From Larix kaempferi (taxonomy: Eukaryota; Streptophyta; Pinopsida; Pinales; Pinaceae), in NCBI GenBank assembly GCA_027924585.1, contig BSBM01001719.1, positions 10,350,001-10,414,000 of the forward strand: a DNA stretch of 64,000 nucleotides. The letters are read 5' to 3'. Positions 22,684 through 34,579 of the stretch are shown here, one piece after another. The notes beneath the pieces are model-generated. The model was not told the DNA's origin and made no database searches. It saw only the letters and a program-made list of their open reading frames with translations. Both the position numbers and the translations under genes were made by a program. The stretch's first letter is position 1, and every line of letters begins with the position of its first letter.

Positions 22684-22971
22684 TTAAATAGTAGACATCC
22701 GTGAGCAACATAATTCAATAGACATGGTAAATAATCCATGACTATCGTATTGCAAGATTCCAAACTGAGAAAGTATGGCATGTGCAACCTTTTTCTCTTG
22801 TGTACAAAAACTTTTACCTAACAACCGAACAAGTTCAATATTTGGATTCCAAACCTGTCTATCCAATATTTCTTTAGTGTCTATAAGGCAATCACCCAAC
22901 AAGAAAAAAAAAACATCAAAAACACTACCACAGCATGATATACAAAACACCAACATGCTCAAGGATATCAC
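22684..22971 (-). pseudogene. Unrecognised open frame, possible captured exon
   Basis: The 95-residue frame has a hydrophobic start that may be intron (a T-rich tract followed by TTATAG). The rest, DTKEILDRQVWNPNIELVRL and HAILSQFGILQYDSHGLFTM, looks like real protein rather than noise. It lies 5' of the alpha-galactosidase blocks on the same strand. I do not recognise it; it may be part of the same captured locus or another one. A similar short frame (23381-23187, with VSRFLDKTGLSEAQSVFVES) follows upstream. Confidence 0.35.
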
Positions 22972-23639
22972 CTTATGTTATTTGGAGTGAGATAGATCCT
23001 CCTCCTAGAATTGGATATGTGGCATAATCACTAAGTTTCACATGCATACTTACCTCATGTAACCAAGAACTCCAAATGTACAACTAGTAAGTTCTTAACA
23101 TAGGCTCTTTGGTATATTCATAACTGCCATATCAACAGATTATAATTGCTTACAATGACAAGCAAACTAAAACAATAAACTAATATTCAGTAGCATGTAA
23201 TAAAATAAACATGTATATCATATAACAGAAATAGAGATATAGTTGAAGATACCAACCAGCTGGTTGTGAAACCATTATTGAAAATATACTCAGAAGTGTT
23301 ACTTTCAACAAAGACTGATTGTGCCTCGGAGAGGCCAGTCTTATCTAGGAACCGGCTGACCCTACAAGAGGGTGTGTACAAACCAGAGAGAGAGAGAAAT
23401 GATTGGAGTTGATTAGGTCAATGACAGTCAAGCACAGTACATAACTCAACATAAATTAAGTCACAAAAATTCTAAACTTTGACAAAGTCAAGTACTGTAT
23501 AAGACCAAAACTTCAACAAGGTGGTATAAAAAAATGGAGGGTAAATGACCACATTAACCACAAGTCTTAGGGAAGGTACCACAAGTCCAATAATAAATCA
23601 ATCAAGGCGGGGAAGGTACAACAAGTATTTAATAACTCA

Positions 23640-25260
23640 ATCAGTAACATGTAATAAAATAAACATATCGATCATATAACAATAAGTGAGTTATAGTTGA
23701 AGATCTCCACGTCAACATTAAACCAAAAATCAGATCTGAAGTGTGGGTACAAATATAAACAATGGTCATAAAATAAGAAAAATATAAACAATGGTCATAA
23801 AATAAGAAAAATATAAACAATGGTCATAACATAGGTGTGGGTAGTAAAATACCCATGACCCTTAGAACCAAGGGTATGCTCCAAATGTTGCCAAACAACC
23901 GTAGGACTCTATAAGAGCAAAACTTCAACAAGGTGGTTTTTAAAAAGTTACTCAAGTACTCAACAAGGTGGTTTTTAAAAAGTTAGTTGAAATGTCGCCA
24001 AACAACCATATGACTCTATAAGACCAAAACTTCAACAAGGTGGTTTTTAAAAAGTTGCGAGACCAATCATAGCTCAATCAAGGTGGGGAAGGTACAACCA
24101 GTCATATCTCTCTCAAATGTACAGATGTTCCATATAACCTGAAAGTTCATCATCACAGTATAAGGAAGGGTGGTGGGATGCCAAATAAAAATATCCATCA
24201 TTTCTCTCTATGCAATCCTGATAGCATCACATAACAGTTAAGTACCTTGTACTATAAAAAATAAAAGCCACCTGTTTAACCTTTAAATTTAGGAATATGG
24301 TCTACAAAAGCAAAATTTCATCACAATTACCATCCAAATTTCTAACTAGTGCCAAAGCAACAGTAAAAGATTTAATAACATAATTTTGATCTCTATCAAC
24401 TTCAGCACTCCTCTTTGGTCCCTGTGCTGAAGTTGGTCCTCAAGATGTAAAGTTAATTATAGGCCTCAAACAAGTTTACACAATCCACATACTACAACAA
24501 TTATGCACACAGATGATGAAAGAAAGGTACAATAACATAACAATTCTACAGCTGAATGATAAAATGGTACTATTCCTGAATAGTGCTAAAGCAACAGTAA
24601 AACATTTTATAACATAATTTTCATCTCTTTCAGTGGCATGTCATAAAATAAACATATTTATCATATAACAATAAGAGAGGTATAGTTGAAGATCTCATTT
24701 AACCAAAAATCAGATCTGAAGTGTGGTACTATTTCTGAACAGTGCTAAAGCAACAGTACAAGATTTTACAACATAAATTTTGATCTCTATCAACTTCAGC
24801 ACTCCTCTGTGGTCCCTGTGCTGAAGTTGGTCCTCGAGATGTAAATTAAGTACAGACCTCAAACAGGTTTACACAGTCCACATACTACAACAATTTAGCA
24901 CACAGATGAAAGAAAGCTACAGTAACATAACAATTCTACAGCTGAATGATAAAACGGTACTATTTCTGAACAGTGCTAAAGCAACAGTAAAATATTTTAT
25001 AACATAATTTTCATCTCTTTCAGTACAAGTAATAAATTAAACATATCGATCATATAACAATAACAGAGGTATAATTGAAGATCTCCACGTCAACATTTAA
25101 CCAAAAATCAGATCTGAAGTGTGGTACTATTTCTGAATAGTGCTAAAACAACAGTACAAGATTTTACAACACAAATTTGATCTCTATCAACTTTAGCACT
25201 CCTCTCTGGTCCCTGTACTGAAATTGATCCTTGAGATGTAATGGGAAGTAATCAAATTAT
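23640..25260. repeat. About 395-bp imperfect tandem repeats
   Basis: The block GATCTCTATCAACTTCAGCAC starts at 24388, 24782 and 25179 (394 and 397 bp apart), followed by CCCTGTGCTGAAGTTGG. A linked block ACCAAAAATCAGATCTGAAG occurs at about 23722, 24702 and 25100. Near the start lies a 29-bp repeat (AATATAAACAATGGTCATAA) three times at 23755-23835. No coding potential. Confidence 0.75.
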
Positions 25261-25532
25261 AAAGAGTGATGATGATCGAAGTCATGATGAACATATCTAA
25301 TATATCTAATATAAACATAATCAATGTTTCAGACTTGTGATGACATTTAAATTTAAAACTCAAATTCTAAGAAAATAAAAGATATAAATGGGAAAATTCC
25401 TTAGAGCATCAAATTAAAGATAAGTACCTCGTAACCATACTAAATAAAAGTTATCTATGTAGCATACTAACAATGTTTCATACTAACAACATCGACATCC
25501 ATCAAAATACAAATCATGAATTTATGTTGCAT

Positions 25533-27730
25533 CTACTTTTTCGTTGTTTTATGTTTCTTTGCATGTAAAAAACTTGCGAGTGGGGTATCATAATCATCCA
25601 ATGGCACAGTATTTACTACGATATCTCCTATTATTGTTTTTGTTTCCATGCCCTCATTTATGCCACTTCTTGTACGTCGCTGAGCAAGGTGTGGAGGCAT
25701 TTATGTAGGGGTGTGAACTGCAACAACGGAAATTAGCATATATATATGACGTAGAACTATTATTGAAATAAATATTTCATTTTTTTATTTAAATTTTAAT
25801 ATTTCTGTTTACTAGTCGCTGTAGATGTGACAACTGGGGTGTTAATTGGAGGTATAGTTGCTTCCTCTTGCAGTTCATGCTCCTGAGCTACATGGTCTTT
25901 CATTGAAAGAAGAAAATTTATAAGTATACGTCAGGAAATATATATATCTAATCACAGTAGATATTTCTATTTCCAAAGCATACATACTAGAATGGACACT
26001 ATGCGCCACCCTATCATGGGACATGTGCACCCCAACATCAACTGGTACTTGCTATGTACTGCTAGATTCACTGCTGCGGTTGCATTGTTGCTTAAAAAAA
26101 AACATAAATTTTTAGTTATGGGTGATATAATCAGAAGTATTGAATAGACTATAATAGTATACTACCATTGGTGATGTACCTGCATTTGTTTCATTGGGGA
26201 GATTGGAGTCTGCCCCAAGCTTTTTTGATATTCAACCACACTTTTAAAACCAAACCTGAAACCAAGCTTTAGGTCTTCCTTGGTGGTAGCAGCTTGGAAC
26301 GTATTTCCCTGCGATGCATGATAACACATTTCGAAATTTCCAATATCAAAATCCGATATTTGTTCAGTATTGTTAAATAAATATTCCCAACAATTAATCA
26401 TTTAATACTTATGATTCTTGCTCTTAGTTTTCTATAGCCACCCTGGCCCAGTCTATGTTGCCCGTGCTTTTCCATTCTAGCCATGGTTGCTTTGGAGGTG
26501 TCAGGTAGCCTATATATGAAAATTTTGAAAACCTTAGATATCAAAAATCTCACTTAAAACAAAAAGAAAAAAATAATTGAGCTTATTTCAGTAAAAATAT
26601 TATATATGTTGTACCTTGCTTTACCAGGCCATGGTTGTTTTCCTTGTCTTTTAAGCAAGTTCTCCTTTGCATCATCTATGAGTGCCTTCCACTCTTTCTC
26701 CAGAACCATGGGAGGGTGCTCATGCTTGAGGTTAGCTTGCAATCTTTCCCTATATTGGGCCCTGGTATATTTCAAATTCTCACCGGCTAACCTTGCAACA
26801 ACCTTCCTGTTGAAAGTATTGTCGAACAAGTTGACCATGTGGTCCATCAATTCATCTCTCTTATTGCTATCTTGGCTATTCCACCGTGTGCGAATGGTGG
26901 GGCCAAACATCTCCAAGGCTTTGTCATTCAAATGCCTGTAGAATACATTGTTTCCTGCAAATTAAATATGTAATCCATTAATTTAAAATAATTTCAACGT
27001 ATGACTATTTCAATTTCATGATTAAAATGAATAATTTAATTAACAAATACCAGCAATCTTTTGGATCTTGATAGGAACACAAGAGTCATCTACCAGAAAG
27101 GTGAGATCGAGTGATCTGGTGCTTTTAACTCATGCTGCTCTAGGAAAACTATCCTGGTTGTATATAGTACATTCATCTCCAAAGTCATGTGGAGTGATAG
27201 GCTCCGTCTCATCATGCTGAGGCATAACATCAGGCTCTGGCATGGCATCATGCTCTCTTTCATCAATTTTGTCATCAATGGATTCGAGGCCAACCACAAG
27301 AGTACCAAAAAGCCTCATTGGTACATTGCTTCTTTTTTGCTTCATTGGACCATCACTGCTACCTATACCTGTCGGGGCAGGTTTTGTAGTCACGGGTTTT
27401 AAAAACTCCTAAAAACAATAAACTTTACTTTATCAGATCACTTGGAAAAATAAAAAACATAATATCAGATATGAAATCACAACATAGCTTAAAATTTTTG
27501 TGAAGATGCCACTTACCCCATAAGATTGTATTTGATCTTGCAGCTCTAGAATCCTTGCCCTGTCCTCCTGTGTCAAGGGCTTTTTGCGAGCCAAGGCAAG
27601 CATTTCTATGTTTTCCTTTTTCAAGGCTGTTCTAAAAGTGTGCAGTGGGTCAGTGGAATAGAAAATTTCTTCCTCAAACCCCTCATCACCCAGATCGTGT
27701 ACACGTGACTAAATTCATCAAACAATAAAT
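25533..27730 (-). pseudogene. CACTA second gene, TNPA-like, multi-exon
   Basis: Minus-strand exons join through good splice sites. SHVHDLGDEGFEEE and LTQEDRARILELQDQIQSYG end at a GGG/GTAAGT donor (27515). EFLKPVTTKPAP starts after a TAG acceptor (27410). TFLVDDSCVPIKIQKIAG joins across an intron to NNVFYRHLNDKALEMFGPTI (26948). Then RERLQANLKHEHPPM up to GKAR at a GTACAA donor (26616). The next exon has HGQHRLGQGGYRKLRARI, like the H-x-x-G-x-x-[GS]-[FY] region of plant transposase-associated ORFs. A final frame (26401-26162) and a 54-residue piece at 25697-25533 close it. At least two frame breaks occur (about 27120, 26410). Such proteins bind subterminal repeats; here that is inference. Confidence 0.55.
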
Positions 27731-27799
27731 TAAATTAAGCAATATAATTTTAACATCATTCAAATATTGATATTGTAATGAAGATTAAGTCACTATTAT

Positions 27800-28720
27800 G
27801 CACTAGCACTTACCTGGCGCGGTGTTATGGCTGGTGAGTGTCCACGATGAACCGTCATTGTGGAAGCAGCAGGTGCCTTTCCACGGTCCTGAATGAACCA
27901 TCAATCCATCATAATGTCATAAAAATGAACCAGTAGTCCATCATAAGCTCAGAAAAATGTGATTGTCAATAGTGGACATTGAATGTTAACATACTAAATC
28001 AAAAAATTTAGTTATTTTACTAAAAAATTACCTAACGGGCCACAGAGTGTGACCTTTCATGCTCACCCTCGACCATGGTAGCAGCAGGTGCCTTTCCAAT
28101 GGTGCCACACTGACACAATCAACCAATAAATAAACGTTTACCTCATACTAAATAATTGTAACATAAAGAAAAATGAGATATTGCATTAATATTAATTTTT
28201 ACCTCAGAAGTGGAAGATACATGTTCTGCTCCATGGCCATGAGCAGACTCCTTCCACAGTTTAATAAGAATTCTTTCATATGGAAATATTAACAATAAGC
28301 ACTAAAAAAATGAATGCTAATAACGAAAATCAGAACATCTTGTTGTTGTAGTCATATTTATTTACTATATTTAACATTTACCTGACGAGGCATAGTTTCT
28401 AACCTTCCACGGTCACCCTGGACCATGGAAGAAGCATGTGCCTTTCCACTTCCGTCACCCTAAACAAACGTCAATAGTCAATAAATGCATCATAAACAAA
28501 AATGAGATATTCATAGCAATGTAATCACCATCTAATCACACGAAAATATTCATAATAAGCATGAATAAAGCGAATGACAATAGTGGAAATTGAATGTTAA
28601 CAGAAAAAAATGAAACATTCAGTTATTGTAGTCATGTTTAGATACTACATTTAGCATTTACCTGATGAGGCATAGTTTATGACGGTCCACAGTTCCCCTG
28701 GACCACGGAAGCCACATCTA
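27800..28720 (-). pseudogene. Array of short repeated exons in the TNPA-like gene
   Basis: Five short exon-like blocks, each ending at a GTAA donor on the minus strand, lie at about 28720-28662, 28462-28382, 28265-28203, 28110-28030 and 27890-27815. Four encode variants of one theme: GKAHASSMVQGDRGR, GKAPAATMVEGEHER, GKAPAASTMTVHRGH and VASVVQGNCGP. Flanking introns also resemble each other (28340-28400 and 28620-28680), so whole exon-intron units were duplicated. Some copies have stops. Confidence 0.55.
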
Positions 28721-28847
28721 TTCTATTTAAGTTGTAATCGATCAACAACTCTTCACCTGCAAGTATTGTTTTTATTGCACATACAAATATACGATGATGT
28801 CTTCGTGCCTCGAATTCACAATTTGGTAGCTTATTTGTTGTCACTGG

Positions 28848-29470
28848 TCATGCACTATTTATAAAGCCAGCAACGTTTCCGAACGCTTTTGGTCTCCCAT
28901 CAATATACATAGTCGCCCCTTTGTTTTTATTGTTTTCTGCTATTTGAATATAATTCGCGGAAACTCTGTATCTCTGCATACTTCGAGTATATTGGACCAA
29001 GATCAACCAATTATTGTATCTGTATAGTGGTCCTACATACTCCATCAATTCAGTTATAGTACCATAGCGGACCTTTATTCCATCCATGGAAAATAGCCCC
29101 AATCCATGTAAGGACGAAGGAGCGATGCGATACATCCTCTCATTGATGAAGAAATATGTGTCCACTTGAGGTAGCATATTAGGTACCCATCGTTGCACTA
29201 GATGTTTATACCTCAATGGAAAATCAATGTCTCCTATGCTCTCAGCATCATAATTACACGACCCACCGTTGGCAATAAAATATTTCATGCGTCTATGAAA
29301 TCTTTTCTTATCTTTTTTGATCTGGTTGATATAAAACCGGTAGATCTAATACAACTCGTCTCACTTGCAACCTCTCCGAGTATATCTTCATTATCACTTG
29401 AGGAAGATAGATCTGACAAATACCTATTTGGTGGTACCTACTTGGCACTCAAATGTCCACGAGAAATTTG
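28848..29470 (-). pseudogene. SET-like domain carried by the CACTA
   Basis: The frame 29288-28848 (146 residues) has YKHLVQRWVPNML, then APSSLHGLGLFSMDGI, ITELMEYVGPLY, QRYRVSANYIQI and MYIDGRPKAFGNVAGFINSA. This follows the order of a SET methyltransferase core: G-x-G-L-F, E-Y-x-G, Y-x-x-D, then G-N-x-A-x-F-I-N. The frame stops right where the N-H-x-C motif that closes the active site should come, so catalysis is not expected unless a further exon supplies it. A preceding acidic-serine block (YLSDLSSSSDNEDILGEVAS) lies one frame off. It sits directly upstream of the repeated exons and may be the 5' part of the same transcript. Confidence 0.6.
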
Positions 29471-29918
29471 ATTTTCAAAGACTATTTTCAGACATTATGT
29501 GTATATCTAAGTACACGTTTTATATACATATATATATATATTTTTAAAATTTATTTAAATTTAAAAATATAGACATATAGATCCAATAAAATTTAGAAAC
29601 TAGAACATTTACAAATATTCAATACAAATTAGAATCAAAACACATTATCTTGATTTGATTTGTCATACACATCTGAGCCTAATTTGCATATAAGACACAA
29701 CAATTAGTGACTTAGGCATAACTCACGATAGTTGGAAAAGCACAAGTTGTGAAGCAAGAGAGATGAACGTTGAGGTGAAGATACCTATTCATATATGCTC
29801 CCATGGTTTAATTTCCACAAATTTCTCTCTTGACTATTTATGGTAAATTCACTTGCTCCTAAAGCTGTAAAACAAGATGTGGATGGGTTTTCTAATGAAA
29901 AATAGGCTACTATAATAG

Positions 29919-30113
29919 CTAGCAGAATGTACTTTCAGATTCAACCACACTTCTCTCTACTGTGAGATCTTTGAATTTGGCAGATATCTTATTATAAGGG
30001 ACGTGATATGGGTAGACCATGCCATTATCATTGGATATCATAGTATAGGGCTTATGCATATCTACAACTAAATTTCTTTTTGAAACTCTATTTGGCCTAC
30101 CACAACTAACCAA
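29919..30113 (-). pseudogene. Unrecognised short frame in CACTA
   Basis: 64 residues including GRPNRVSKRNLVVDMHKPYT and VPYNKISAKFKDLTVE. Composition looks protein-like and it lies upstream of the SET-like block on the same strand. No family recognised; it may be another exon of that gene. Confidence 0.3.
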
Positions 30114-30367
30114 ACCTTAGTTGCATAGGTGCATAAAATACAAACACCACAACAAATAGCACAACACATAACAAGAAAAACATCATTACATACGTAACAA
30201 AAAAGAGATGAGGTGCAATTCTATAGATACTAATTTCACTTAAGTATAGATGCACTGCAAAACAATACATTAATTTCATTAGACTCCATTCTCAAACTTT
30301 GTTACAAGAGGCATTCAACTATTTGTACCTTTAGTTCATATGATACAAAAAATACAAAAGTCATCGT

Positions 30368-30568
30368 TTAATCTTCCAACTCTTCAACTTCTAATCTATT
30401 TATCTTCAATTTGTTGTATGTTGCTTCAACTTCTCCATACTTTCTGCATTGGATATTCCACAACCTATCAAAATCCTTTCTCTCCAAAAATCGTAACACG
30501 ACATTATAGTTTTTTCTATGGCCTGCAGCTAAACCTTGTGTATCCACACCAGTTTTCAAATAACCCAC
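30368..30568 (-). pseudogene. Unrecognised short frame in CACTA
   Basis: 66 residues, basic, with GHRKNYNVVLRFLERKDFDR and RKYGEVEATYNKLKINRLEV, ending EELED. It could be an exon or a chance frame. Just upstream (30595-30700) three copies of a CCTAACCTTGTTGG-like motif recur about every 50 bp. Confidence 0.3.
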
Positions 30569-30709
30569 GGCTCTAGATATTCAAAATTCACACAGCCTAA
30601 CCTTGTTGGTCTGCATATGTCTTTCACTTCCTACAACCTAATTTTGTGGGGCTTGGTCCTTCAATCAAAATTCTTGCAACCTAACCTTGTAGGTGTTAGT
30701 TCTTCCTAT

Positions 30710-33530
30710 TACCCCCCATTTTGCATGGGTGTCCACTTTTGATTCTTATCAAATATCCGATTGGGGGTTACATCTTGTTGGAAATTTGATACCTTAGATG
30801 AATTTATGGATCTTCATGCTAGTAGCTATGGGATGATGGTTGGATATTCAATGATACATCTCTTTCATTTGGATCACTTTCATATGACGTATTGATGACA
30901 TTTAGAGTGTTGGTTACGTCATTTTACTTTCATACTTAGGATGACATGATTGATTGCATGGATGGTCACTTCATAAAAGCATTTTGCTGATTGTTTCATG
31001 CATGGAAATCTTAGATAATGATTTAGGTAAACAACCCATCCACTCATATTTGAAGACTATTGTAGACTCACAAAAAATCAGTATCTTAGGCCTGAATTCA
31101 CACGACAGTTAAAAGCATGCATTTATTCTTCCATTTGATGAAAACAACACATGGATCTGCCCACCTTTCAATAGGGGTTTGTTGCAATGTTAGGTCTATT
31201 GGATATTTTTGTCCTAAAGATGACATTAATGTGTTTGTAGCAACACGACATCGTATTTTGAATGTACCACTAGTAGATCCTTCATCATATTACAACATTA
31301 CAAGGTATATTAAGATCTAAGATGGTGATTTTTCTACCTAAAATAATGTTGACCTGTAGCATGATTTGTGCATTTGGTTAATGATAGGATGGAAGCTGGA
31401 GGATAATATTGACAGTCAGCTCAGCATGATAAAGTTTCATCTCTTCAACAGAAAAAAAATCAACATTTAATCCATCATTATCATGTGTAGTATGGAAGTC
31501 GGATGAAAGGTTTTTAGACTACCCTATTGGCTATTTCTATTTCTAGTGTGAGGGTCGATCCAGATTGAATATCCCTGTAGATATGTAACTACACCCATGG
31601 AGAGATAAAAATAAACTTTTCTCATATCAAATTCCAGTTCAAGGATTCAACAACTGGCTTTCCTCAATGTAAGGGTCCGCTCTAAAGTTGCAAGCAATGG
31701 TTGAATCCCTCTTTCCATGGTTATAATTGTCATTATTATTTTTGTTTGTGTGCAATGGTCTTTCAATATTTCCTTGTAAGTGTTCCACTATTCCCACATG
31801 AAAGGGAAATGGAACCTTGCAACAATTATGACTTTCAAAATTTTGAAATAAAGAGATTGGAGGTAAGAATTTTTGTGCACCCCAAAATTTGATGGAACCA
31901 GAGGTTGGAACATAAGCGAATCTCTGAAGCATATTATTGTTCTATTGAATTCCATATAACCCTAAAATACTAACCCTTGAAAACATCTAATTGACCAACT
32001 CAAATTTATTGCACATTTAGACCTAAATTACTAGGTTCTAATGGAATATGCTTTGAGATTTGGATATAAAAAAGGGTAAATGTAGAAAGGTCAAGTATGT
32101 CTAGTAGAAGACTTGACCATTTTCAAATCCCATTTTTAACTTTCCTACATATAATGGCTTATATTTTGGCAATTATGTAAAAAAAAGTGAAATTGGGGAA
32201 AATTGAAACTTTTGTAGACCTGTAATTCATTGCTCATAATGAAATGGAGAAACCCGGAAATGTGGAAAGATGAGAACCCTAGGACAATTCACCTCCCTTG
32301 CTGCAAATTCCATTGAAATAGCTTGTACAAGGATTAGTGTGTGTTAACCCTCATATTCCATGTACAATTTGAGATATCCATGAGGCATGATGAATCTCAT
32401 ATGGTAGCAAATTGGGTTTATGGAGGCATATTTGAAAGGGGTGTCTAAAAAAGAGGGTTAAATCTATATTTTGAGGACATTTAGCACCTTACAATGGGGT
32501 CTCTATCTCCATATGGATCCAATGTTAACAAGTGATATTATAGTTCAAATTTTAACAAAATTAGAGTCATGTGCATGATCTACCTATGTATAAATTTTTC
32601 ATGGTTAATTTTAAACCAAACCTCCAAGGATGTAGTTGGAATCCTTGGAAAGAAAAGAATTTCCACTATCATCATACATAGTTACCATACCTCCCCCAAG
32701 CTTGAAAATGCATTTGTTGATTAGGAAGGGAATTTTCCTTTAATTGTCTTGCATGTTCAAAATTGGCAAAAATGGCCAAATTTAATTTTTGAATGCCTCA
32801 AGTTCATAAAAGAAGGAATCATCAAAATTTTGATTTTTTGCATCATGATACTTGTCACCGAGTTTATGAGGATTGTGAGTCAAACTTGCCAAATAATGAG
32901 CTTAACTTGGATTGGGTAGGAAATTTTTTTTCATGAACTACTTTTGTCAAACTTGAGTTTGACCAAGTTTGACTCCATCAATGTGAGTTTGATGTTCAAC
33001 ACAAGTTTGACTCCATCAATGTGAGTTTGATGTTCAACACAATTTTGACTCATGGTTATCCCTAACTATGATCAATCACTAATCTAACTTATTCAAACTC
33101 GCATGACAACCTATTAAAACCTATTTTTTACTTGAATTTGGTCAATTTTAGCTCTACAAAGTGCATTTCTCCTCTATCACATGATTTTCTTGTGTGAAAT
33201 AGAGTGAAAGGAGGTCACATTGGCACATCTTAGGGAGTCCATAGATGTTTGTTGGGAATCCATTGACACATCTAGGGAAAATGGGGCATCATTTAAGCAA
33301 CAAGTTTTTTTGACGTGCAAGCTTTATACCAGTTGGGAGTAATTGTTACATTATCTTTTTTTATCATATAATGTATCTCAACACAATTTTATTCTCCATT
33401 CTTTGTTGTCCTTAGTTATTTAGGGTTAAATAACAACTATTTTTAGGGCATTTTACTATTTTTGGAGTTATTATTTAGTTTTTCTTTTCTTCATACTATT
33501 GGTTTTTCAAGGGTTTCAAGTCCAATTTTC
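30710..33530. other. CACTA interior without recognised genes
   Basis: AT-rich sequence with short frames only. A 46-bp direct repeat (AGTTTGACTCCATCAATGTG) occurs at about 32968 and 33005. I see no transposon ends or conserved domains here. Confidence 0.5.
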
Positions 33531-33534
33531 AAGG

Positions 33535-33545
33535 TTTTTTTTGTT

Positions 33546-33577
<32 letters not shown>

Positions 33578-33609
33578 GTTTTGTTTTGTTTTGTTTTTTG
33601 TTTTTTTGT

Positions 33610-33641
<32 letters not shown>

Positions 33642-33690
33642 TGTTTTTTTGTTTTTTGTTTTTTGTTTTTTTTTGTTTTTTTTGTCCATT
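33535..33690. repeat. GTTTT-type simple repeat
   Basis: Runs of GTTTT and GTTTTTT fill the stretch. It generates spurious frames rich in Phe on one strand and Lys on the other. Confidence 0.95.
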
Positions 33691-34199
33691 ATTCCTCCCA
33701 AATAACATCAACCCCTCCTTGCCACAAAGCTATTGATAGTGAAAATGTTGAGAAGGACTTTACTTGGATTCATTGTGAAAATATCCAACCCCAAGATCAA
33801 AATTTGTTTTCTCCAAAATAATTATAGACACACAAAAGATGATTTACGGCCAAATACCTCTTATTTTGAAGTGCAATTTCAAAATTTGACAAGAAAAACT
33901 CAATTTATAATATAATTTATGCACAAAATGATTCGATTTTGTTCAAAGAGTTTCATCATGTTTTTCATTAAGTAAGACAACCCCCATAAACTACAATGAG
34001 ATTTGGATTTTCAATAAAGACAACTCGTTTTCATATTTTATAGTAAAATAAACTCAAATGGTGGATTTATTCAGATTAGTTGCAAAAAATCAAACATAAA
34101 ATGCCTTATCCCTAAATCCAAATGACCTCTTTTTGAGAAATTTGACAGAGTAATGGGGTTTAATGACAAGATACTAACTGACTTTGGGGACATTGTGTC

Positions 34200-34575
34200 C
34201 TCTTGGCGACCTCTGCGACCCCTCTGCGTCCTTCTTGACCCCTTGGTTTCCTCCTTCACCTCATAACCCCTATGCGTCCTTCTTGACCTCTTGGTTTCCT
34301 CCTTCACCTCATAACCCCTATGCGTCCTCATTCACCTCCTTGCAGCAAACCTCTGGGCTCTGCGCTTGGTGAGGCAAGTGAAAATCAGTGAAAATGCAAA
34401 TGTTGTGCATGTGCGGTAGGGGAGGTAACCCCTTGGAGTCCTCCTTCACCTCATGAACCCTATCTGTCCTCCTTCACCTCCTTGCAGCAAACGTCAGGGC
34501 TCTGCGCTTGGTGAGGCAAGTGAAAAATGGTGAAAATGCAAATGTTGTGCGTGTGCGGGAGGGGAGGCAAGTTCA
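34200..34575. repeat. 48-bp and 142-bp tandem repeats
   Basis: A 48-bp unit (CTTCTTGACCCCTTGGTTTC onward) starts at 34231 and 34279, with a partial third copy. A 142-bp unit with CCTTGCAGCAAAC and CTCTGCGCTTGGTGAGGCAA occurs at about 34340 and 34482. The 48-bp unit is a multiple of three and keeps a minus-strand frame open (34331-34071, RTHRGYEVKEETKRSR repeated), but nothing else supports coding. Confidence 0.8.
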
Positions 34576-34579
34576 TATA

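Noticed and set aside
33462-33821. 119-residue Phe/Cys-rich plus-strand frame and Lys-rich minus-strand frames
   Set aside because: They are by-products of the GTTTT simple repeat at 33535-33690.
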